Shown: one piece after another, positions 58,555 through 64,000 of the stretch
Numbering within the stretch: the stretch's first letter is position 1
Layout: every line of letters begins with the position of its first letter
Source: DATFVA01 sp963711455
Lineage (GTDB): Bacteria; Bacteroidota; Ignavibacteria; Ignavibacteriales; Ignavibacteriaceae
NCBI GenBank assembly: GCA_963711455.1
Contig: CAVQEH010000004.1
Coordinates: 310,001 to 374,000 of the forward strand
Direction of reading: 5' to 3'
DNA: 64,000 bases
The notes under the pieces: model-generated
Told to the model about the DNA's origin: nothing
The model's database searches: none
What the model saw: only the letters and a program-made list of their open reading frames with translations
Position numbers and translations under genes: made by a program

Positions 58555-61341
58555 ATGGCTAAACAACAGCAGAAATATGTGTATTTTTTTGGTGGAAAGA
58601 AGGCTGATGGTAAAGCAGAAATGAAAGCACTCCTCGGTGGTAAAGGAGCAAACCTTGCAGAGATGGTTAATATAGGATTGCCGGTTCCGGCAGGATTTAC
58701 AATTACCACTGAAGTTTGTACTTACTATTTCAATCATAATAATAAATATCCTAAAGAACTTGATAAGCAGGTTAAAGCGGCACTGCAAAAAGTTGAAAAG
58801 GAAATGGGAAGGAAGTTTGGTGATCCTGAAAATCCCCTGCTCGTCTCAGTTAGAAGCGGTGCACGTGCTTCAATGCCAGGGATGATGGATACAATTCTTA
58901 ACCTTGGCTTAAATGATGAAACTGTAAATGGAATAATTAACAAAACAAATAATCCCCGTTTCGCTTACGATTCTTACAGAAGATTTGTGCAGATGTACGG
59001 TGATGTGGTGCTTGGATTAAAGCCACAGGATAAAAAAGCTGAGGATCCGTTCGAAGTAATCCTCGAAAGGAAAAAAGAACAGCATGGATTTAAGCTTGAC
59101 ACTGAATTATCTACGGAACATTTAAAAGAGCTTGTACAGGAATTTAAAGAAGCAATTAAAAATGAAACCGGTCATGAATTTCCAACTAACCCGGTTGAAC
59201 AATTATGGGGCGCAATCGGAGCTGTATTCGGAAGCTGGATGAATGACAGGGCAATCGTATACAGGAAGTTAAATGATATCCCTTCTGATTGGGGAACAGC
59301 AGTAAATGTCCAGTCGATGGTATTTGGAAATATGGGTGAAGATTCCGGAACTGGCGTTGCATTTACTCGAGACCCGGCCGCTGGAGAAAATGTTTTTTAT
59401 GGTGAATATCTTTTTAATGCCCAGGGGGAAGATGTAGTTGCAGGAACAAGAACTCCTTTGCCAATTGCAAAGCTTAAAGAAGATGATCCTAAAATTTATA
59501 AGCAGCTTGATGATATCAGGAAAACACTCGAAAAACATTATAAAGAAATGATGGATATCGAGTTTACAATCCAGCAGAATAAATTGTGGATGCTGCAGTG
59601 CCGCGTTGGAAAACGTACCGGCTTTGCTGCAATTAAAATGGCTGTGGATATGGTTAAAGAAAAATTAATTTCGAAAGAAGAAGCCATCGCCAGGATAGAG
59701 CCGAACCAGTTAAACCAGTTGCTTAGACCTATCTTTGATCTCGATCAAAAGAGGAAAGCAATTGACGAAGGAAAATTAATTGCTAAAGGATTGAATGCCG
59801 GTCCCGGTGCAGCTTCTGGAAGGGTTGCACTCAATGCACAGGATGCTGAAGACATGGCTGCAAAAGGTGAAAATGTTATTCTTGTAAGAATTGAAACTTC
59901 TCCTGAAGATATAAAAGGTATGAACGCTGCCGAAGGAATTCTTACCGCACGCGGCGGAATGACTTCACACGCGGCTCTTGTTGCACGGCAAATGGGAAAA
60001 GTCTGCGTTGCCGGATGCGGCTCGTTAAGAATCAATTATAAAGAAGGAAAGATTAATGTTGAAGGAAAAGATGGAGTTGAAATAAAAGAAGGCGATTTCA
60101 TTTCTCTTGATGGAACCACAGGTGAAGTTATTGCAGGTAAGCTCGAAACAAAACCTTCGGAAGTACTGCAGGTTCTTTTAACTAAAACACTTGATGCAAA
60201 AGATTCACCAGTTTATCAGACTTATGCAAGCCTTATGAAATGGGCCGATAACGTTAGAAGATTAAACATCAGGACGAATGCCGATCAACCTAACCAGGCA
60301 GCTAATGCAGTTGCATTCGGTGCTGAAGGAATCGGGCTTTGCAGAACGGAACATATGTTTTTTGGAGGCGATAGAATTATGAGCGTGAGGAAAATGATTG
60401 TTTCGGAAACAATTGAAGAACGAAAAACTGCTCTTAATGAATTGCTTCCTCTTCAGAGAGAAGATTTCTTTGGAATCTTTAAAGAGATGAATGGACTTCC
60501 TGTAACAATCCGTACACTTGATCCCCCGTTACATGAATTCCTTCCGCATGAAGAAAAGGAAACCGGGGAACTTGCTGCACAACTAAATATTTCAGTTGAA
60601 AAGTTGAAAGAGAAAATTCAAAGTCTGGCTGAGTTTAATCCTATGCTTGGATTCAGAGGCTGCCGTCTCGGTGTCGTTTACCCGGAAATTACTGAAATGC
60701 AGGCAAGAGCAATTTTTGAAGCAGCTTATATGGCTGTTGAACAAGGATTTAAAGTAAAACCTGAAATAATGATTCCACTTGTCAGTGAACTTAATGAATT
60801 CCGACTGCAGGAAAAAATAATCAGAAGAGTTGCAGATGAAGTAGCAAAAGAACGAGGTAAAAAAATCAGTTATCTTGTCGGAACGATGATTGAATTGCCC
60901 CGTGCATGTGTTACGGCGGATAAAATTGCAAAAGGAGCTGAATTCTTTAGTTTCGGTACGAATGATTTAACTCAGACTACATTCGGGCTTTCAAGAGATG
61001 ATGCAGGTAAGTTCCTTCCGTTATATGTCCAGAATGAAATACTTCCTAATGATCCTTTTGAAGTGCTTGATCAGGATGGCGTTGGGCAGCTTGTTAAAAT
61101 GGGAACAGAGAAAGGACGCTCAACCCGCGAAAACCTGAAAGTAGGAATCTGTGGTGAACACGGCGGTGAACCGAGTTCGGTGGAATTCTGCCATCGTGTC
61201 GGTTTGAATTATGTAAGCTGTTCACCTTTCAGAGTTCCTATTGCAAGGCTGGCAGCAGCCCGTGCAGTTGTTCATGAATCAGCTTCAAAAACAAAACCCG
61301 GTACAAAGTCTAAGAAATCAAAAACCGGGAAGAAAAAATAA
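58555..61341 (+). CDS. ppdK: Pyruvate, phosphate dikinase
   Basis: 928 residues, starting ATG with TGGAGG 11 bases upstream. N-terminal ATP-grasp domain (GGKGANLAEMVNIGLPVPAGFTI, SVRSGARASMPGMMDTILNLGLN, FTRDPAAGENVFYGEYLFNAQGEDVVAG), phospho-histidine domain GILTARGGMTSHAALVARQ with His472, and PEP-utilising barrel (GIGLCRTEHMFF, LDPPLHEFLPH, FSFGTNDLTQTTFGLSRDD, GICGEHGG). Interconverts pyruvate and phosphoenolpyruvate with PPi. An extra Lys-rich tail of about 20 residues (TKSKKSKTGKKK) follows the normal end. A hairpin follows the gene. Confidence 0.97.
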   Translation: MAKQQQKYVYFFGGKKADGKAEMKALLGGKGANLAEMVNIGLPVPAGFTITTEVCTYYFNHNNKYPKELDKQVKAALQKVEKEMGRKFGDPENPLLVSVRSGARASMPGMMDTILNLGLNDETVNGIINKTNNPRFAYDSYRRFVQMYGDVVLGLKPQDKKAEDPFEVILERKKEQHGFKLDTELSTEHLKELVQEFKEAIKNETGHEFPTNPVEQLWGAIGAVFGSWMNDRAIVYRKLNDIPSDWGTAVNVQSMVFGNMGEDSGTGVAFTRDPAAGENVFYGEYLFNAQGEDVVAGTRTPLPIAKLKEDDPKIYKQLDDIRKTLEKHYKEMMDIEFTIQQNKLWMLQCRVGKRTGFAAIKMAVDMVKEKLISKEEAIARIEPNQLNQLLRPIFDLDQKRKAIDEGKLIAKGLNAGPGAASGRVALNAQDAEDMAAKGENVILVRIETSPEDIKGMNAAEGILTARGGMTSHAALVARQMGKVCVAGCGSLRINYKEGKINVEGKDGVEIKEGDFISLDGTTGEVIAGKLETKPSEVLQVLLTKTLDAKDSPVYQTYASLMKWADNVRRLNIRTNADQPNQAANAVAFGAEGIGLCRTEHMFFGGDRIMSVRKMIVSETIEERKTALNELLPLQREDFFGIFKEMNGLPVTIRTLDPPLHEFLPHEEKETGELAAQLNISVEKLKEKIQSLAEFNPMLGFRGCRLGVVYPEITEMQARAIFEAAYMAVEQGFKVKPEIMIPLVSELNEFRLQEKIIRRVADEVAKERGKKISYLVGTMIELPRACVTADKIAKGAEFFSFGTNDLTQTTFGLSRDDAGKFLPLYVQNEILPNDPFEVLDQDGVGQLVKMGTEKGRSTRENLKVGICGEHGGEPSSVEFCHRVGLNYVSCSPFRVPIARLAAARAVVHESASKTKPGTKSKKSKTGKKK

Positions 61342-61352
61342 TAAATGTTAAC

Positions 61353-61372
61353 GAGGGAGTTTATACTCCCTC
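61353..61372 (+). terminator. Hairpin downstream of ppdK, probable terminator
   Basis: Perfect 8-bp stem GAGGGAGT/ACTCCCTC with TTAT loop, 11 bases after the ppdK stop. The tail is T-rich but not a long run (TGATTTATTC), so it may be weak. Confidence 0.65.
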
Positions 61373-61403
61373 TGATTTATTCAATCATAAAAGGTAATAA
61401 AGA

Positions 61404-62438
61404 ATGAAATTATCAGATTTCAAATACAACTTGCCAAAAACAGCAATTGCAAAGTTTCCTGCTTCTCAAAGAGATAAAGCTAAGCTTATGGTGCTTGACA
61501 AGGAGAAGGAGACTATTGAAAGTAAAGTCTTTTTGGAGGTAATTGACTATATGCAAAAAGGAGATGTGCTTGCAGTAAATGAAACCCGTGTTTTCCAGGC
61601 AAGGTTAAACGGAAAGAAAGAAAAAACAAATGCTAAAATAGAAGTTTTCCTTTTAAGAGAATTAAATATTGAGGAAAGTATATGGGATGTGATTGTTGAT
61701 CCCGCGAGAAAAGTAAGGATAGGAAATAAAATTTATTTTAACGATAAACTATGGTGCGAAGTAATTGATAATACAACTTCACGTGGAAGAACAGTAAGGT
61801 TTAACCAGCCCGGAAATGTTTTTGCAGCAGTGGAAAAAATAGGATTGACTCCCCTGCCCCCTTACATTAAAAGAGAGCCTGTTGCTGATGATAAGGAAAA
61901 TTATCAGACTGTTTATGCCCGCGTCGATGGTGCCGTTGCTGCTCCTACTGCAGGACTGCATTTCACAGATAAACTCCTTGCGAAGATTAAGAAAAAAGGA
62001 ATTGACGTGGTTCCTGTAATTCTTCATATAGGACTTGGAACATTCCGCCCGGTTGAAGTTGAAGACCTGACAAAGCATAAAATGGATTCGGAATATTTTG
62101 AAATCTCCTCTAATTCCGCTGAAAGAATTAATAAATCAATCTCGGGAAAGCATAATGTGTTTGTTGTAGGAACAAGCACAGCCCGCGCCCTGGAAACAAG
62201 CATTACTGCCGATGGTCTGGTAAAACCCGGAAGAGGCTGGACCGACAAGTTTATTTACCCTCCATACGATTTTAAAATTGTTGACAGGCTTATTACCAAC
62301 TTTCATCAGCCTGAATCTACTTTGCTGATGCTGGTTTGTGCATTTGCAGAAACTGAATTTGTAATGAAAGCTTATAAGAAAGCCTTAAAAGAAAATTACA
62401 GGTTCCTTAGTTACGGCGATGCAATGCTTATTTTATGA
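61404..62438 (+). CDS. queA: S-adenosylmethionine:tRNA ribosyltransferase-isomerase
   Basis: 344 residues: FKYNLPKTAIAKFPASQRDKAKLMV, LAVNETRVFQARL, PLPPYIKREPVADDKENYQTVYARVDGAVAAPTAGLHFT, HIGLGTFRPVEVEDLTKHKMDSEYFEI, NVFVVGTSTARALET, ITNFHQPESTLLMLVCAF. QueA attaches the epoxycyclopentanediol precursor to preQ1 in tRNA during queuosine synthesis. It is fully intact, which implies that the organism still makes preQ1 or takes it up. Overlaps ispD by 4 bases. Confidence 0.97.
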   Translation: MKLSDFKYNLPKTAIAKFPASQRDKAKLMVLDKEKETIESKVFLEVIDYMQKGDVLAVNETRVFQARLNGKKEKTNAKIEVFLLRELNIEESIWDVIVDPARKVRIGNKIYFNDKLWCEVIDNTTSRGRTVRFNQPGNVFAAVEKIGLTPLPPYIKREPVADDKENYQTVYARVDGAVAAPTAGLHFTDKLLAKIKKKGIDVVPVILHIGLGTFRPVEVEDLTKHKMDSEYFEISSNSAERINKSISGKHNVFVVGTSTARALETSITADGLVKPGRGWTDKFIYPPYDFKIVDRLITNFHQPESTLLMLVCAFAETEFVMKAYKKALKENYRFLSYGDAMLIL

Positions 62439-63106
62439 AAAGAATTGTAATTATACCTGCAGGTGGAAAAGGAACCCGTACAGGGTTCCCCAAACCCAAA
62501 CAATTTTTAAAAGTAAAGAATAAAGAATTAATTGTTTATTCTCTGGAGACTTTTCAAAAAAATAAACTAATAGATGATATAATTATTTCTGTTAGCCCTG
62601 CCTATTTGAAATTAATTGAAAAGCTCAGAAAAAAATATAAGTTGAATAAAATTTCTAAAATTGTAAGGGGTGGAAAGGAACGGCAGGATTCTGTTTTCAA
62701 CGCCCTTTCTTCCATTAATGCAGATAAAAATGATTTAATAATTATTCACGATGCAGCGCGTCCTTTACTTCCCCGGGGTGTTTTAATTAAAGCCATTAAA
62801 ACTGCCGAAGAAAAAGGAAATTCTGTTGTCTGTATTATAGGAAGCAACACTTTAATTAAGGGAAAGAATTATATTAAAGAATACATTGATAGAGATGATA
62901 TTTTTTATGTTCAGACTCCACAGATTTTCAAATACGCAGATCTGATGAATGCGATGAAAAAAGCTTTTAAAGAAAATTTTTATGCGACTGATGAATCAAT
63001 GCTTGTAAAGAGAACCGGAAAGAGAGTAAATATTACTGAAGGCTCCAACTTAAACTTCAAAGTAACCACAAAAGAGGATTTTCAATTATTTAAATCACTG
63101 GTTTGA
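62435..63106 (+). CDS. ispD: 2-C-methyl-D-erythritol 4-phosphate cytidylyltransferase
   Basis: 223 residues. Nucleotide-binding loop IIPAGGKGTRTGFPKPKQFL, RGGKERQDSVFNAL, IIHDAARPLLP, VQTPQIFKYADLMNAMKKA, TDESMLVKRTGKRVNITEGS and the C-terminal NLNFKVTTKEDFQLF. Third step of the MEP isoprenoid pathway. The ATG overlaps the queA stop. Followed by a 93-base gap. Confidence 0.95.
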   Translation: MKRIVIIPAGGKGTRTGFPKPKQFLKVKNKELIVYSLETFQKNKLIDDIIISVSPAYLKLIEKLRKKYKLNKISKIVRGGKERQDSVFNALSSINADKNDLIIIHDAARPLLPRGVLIKAIKTAEEKGNSVVCIIGSNTLIKGKNYIKEYIDRDDIFYVQTPQIFKYADLMNAMKKAFKENFYATDESMLVKRTGKRVNITEGSNLNFKVTTKEDFQLFKSLV

Positions 63107-63199
63107 TAATTGATCTGAAACTGCAGTATAATCTAAATTCATTGAATGTTAGCCCTTTTATAGTTAGTTTAGGTTTCACTTTTTTTTAACGGAATTGAG

Positions 63200-63871
63200 A
63201 TGTATTTACTGGCAACAATTGTAATATTATCATACCTGATCGGTTCTATCCCGACGAGCATTATTGTAAGCAGGTTATCTAAAGGTATTGATATCCGTGA
63301 ACACGGAAGCGGTAACGCCGGCGGAACTAACGTTATGCGCGTTCTTGGCTGGAAGCATGGATTGCTTGTAATTTTACTTGATGCCATGAAAGGTGTTCTC
63401 GCAGTTGTTGTTGTTGCAAGATTACATTACGGCTCAATCCCGTTTCAAAATGCCACCCCGTTTGATGATTTTACTCTCGTTCAGATTATCGCTGGAGTCT
63501 CTGCTGTTATCGGTCATATATGGACAGTTTTTGCCGGGTTCAAAGGCGGAAAAGGTATTGCTACTGCACTGGGTGTTCTTCTGATGGTTGTAACCGTTGA
63601 TATGCTTGTTGCAATCGGGGTTTTTGTAGTGGTTGTAAGCGTATCACGATTCGTTTCTCTTGGTTCAATCTTGGCAGCAATTGCGGTTCCGGTTACTCTT
63701 ATTGTAAGAGAAAATGTTTTTAATGTGAATATACCAAGCTACAATACTCTTTTACCATTTGTTATCTTTCTCGCATTACTTGTTATTTTCACTCACCGGA
63801 AAAACGTAGTCCGGTTATTTAACGGAAATGAAAGTAAAGTAAGCTTTAAGAAAAAGATTAAAACTTCCTGA
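63200..63871 (+). CDS. plsY: Acyl-phosphate:glycerol-3-phosphate acyltransferase
   Basis: 223 residues with five to six membrane helices. Family motifs: GSIPTSIIVSRLSKGIDIRE, GSGNAGGTNVMRVLGWKHG, AVIGHIWTVFAGFKGGKGIATALG, and the C-terminal IFTHRKNVVRLFNGNESK (typically HR-Ni-RL--G-E). Makes lysophosphatidic acid, the first step of phospholipid synthesis. Its stop overlaps the gpsA start (TGATG). Confidence 0.96.
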   Translation: MYLLATIVILSYLIGSIPTSIIVSRLSKGIDIREHGSGNAGGTNVMRVLGWKHGLLVILLDAMKGVLAVVVVARLHYGSIPFQNATPFDDFTLVQIIAGVSAVIGHIWTVFAGFKGGKGIATALGVLLMVVTVDMLVAIGVFVVVVSVSRFVSLGSILAAIAVPVTLIVRENVFNVNIPSYNTLLPFVIFLALLVIFTHRKNVVRLFNGNESKVSFKKKIKTS

Positions 63872-64000
63872 TGAAAATTTCTGTTTTAGGAGCCGGAGGC
63901 TGGGGAACTACCCTTGCTGTCCTGCTTCATTTTAACGGACATAATGTTACTCTCTGGGAATATGTTAAGAGTTACGCACGTGTACTTGAAAAGACAAGAG
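63871..64000 (+). CDS. gpsA: Glycerol-3-phosphate dehydrogenase (NAD(P)+), 5' part
   Basis: The first 43 codons are visible before the window ends. MKISVLGAGGWGTTLAVLLH is the classic GpsA Rossmann dinucleotide-binding start, followed by NGHNVTLWEY. It would supply glycerol-3-phosphate to PlsY. The gene follows plsY with a 1-base overlap, the common plsY-gpsA pairing. Confidence 0.93.
   Translation, partial: MKISVLGAGGWGTTLAVLLHFNGHNVTLWEYVKSYARVLEKTR

Overview
The window looks like chromosome of a low-GC member of the Bacteroidota/FCB supergroup, most likely of the Ignavibacteria (Ignavibacteriota) type. This is inferred from several signs read directly: a Por/T9SS-like C-terminal sorting domain on a secreted protein, lipid A genes (lpxB, lpxK, a DUF374 acyltransferase), a Bacteroidota-style promoter pattern (TTG-N20-TAnnTTTG) that recurs upstream of several genes, a 54-residue protein resembling the DUF4295 ribosomal family, and a sodium-pump methylmalonyl-CoA decarboxylase operon. 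Unlike typical Bacteroidia, many genes carry clear GGAGG-like Shine-Dalgarno sequences. No rRNA, tRNA, CRISPR array, transposase or phage gene was seen.

Layout. 0-7 kb (minus strand): glycine betaine/choline-type ABC transporter (ATPase and cut-off binding protein), a secreted alpha-amylase-family enzyme, a long coiled-coil protein, two small proteins, a PAP2-like membrane phosphatase and an esterase. 7.3-13.7 kb: an outer-membrane-type protein, then a convergent operon for the methylmalonyl-CoA branch of propionate/succinate metabolism (mutase catalytic subunit, epimerase, carboxyltransferase, small membrane subunit, biotin carrier, Na+-pump beta subunit). 14-31 kb: a regulatory region with two histidine kinases, two paralogous lipoproteins flanking a TPR protein, a sigma-54 activator, a Ser/Thr kinase-ATPase-TPR protein, and a five-gene oligopeptide ABC transporter. 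The kinase and activator genes lie at the end of the transporter operon. A textbook sigma-54 promoter with two upstream palindromes sits between the activator and the first lipoprotein.

30.4-45 kb: YbaK-type deacylase, the DUF4295-like small protein with two terminators, a lysine 2,3-aminomutase family radical SAM enzyme, Ogt, Nfu, L-asparaginase, then a minus-strand run queC-queF-glnD-murI, and accessory genes (zinc metallopeptidase, membrane protein, GyrI-like protein, pentapeptide-repeat protein, MFS transporter). Between about 38.9 and 43.9 kb there are eight apparent single-base frameshifts in six genes, many in short homopolymers, with all catalytic motifs preserved. This suggests consensus errors more than gene decay. 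A further one splits the kinase at 24.7 kb, and a missing stop makes smc read into the next gene at 52.3 kb.

45-64 kb (plus strand): tpiA, a GH2-like membrane protein lacking the usual catalytic glutamate, smc, a T9SS-sorted secreted protein, a HAD phosphatase, an isoprenylcysteine methyltransferase-like enzyme, lpxB, a DUF374 acyltransferase, lpxK, ppdK, queA, ispD, plsY and the start of gpsA. This is a largely housekeeping stretch for envelope lipid, isoprenoid and central carbon metabolism.

The most interesting candidate system is the 17-30 kb block, where peptide import, a TPR-bearing Ser/Thr kinase, a sigma-54 activator and a sigma-54-driven lipoprotein/TPR locus are physically chained. 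A working hypothesis is an imported-peptide (or envelope-state) signalling pathway. All annotation is by reading; no database search was run.
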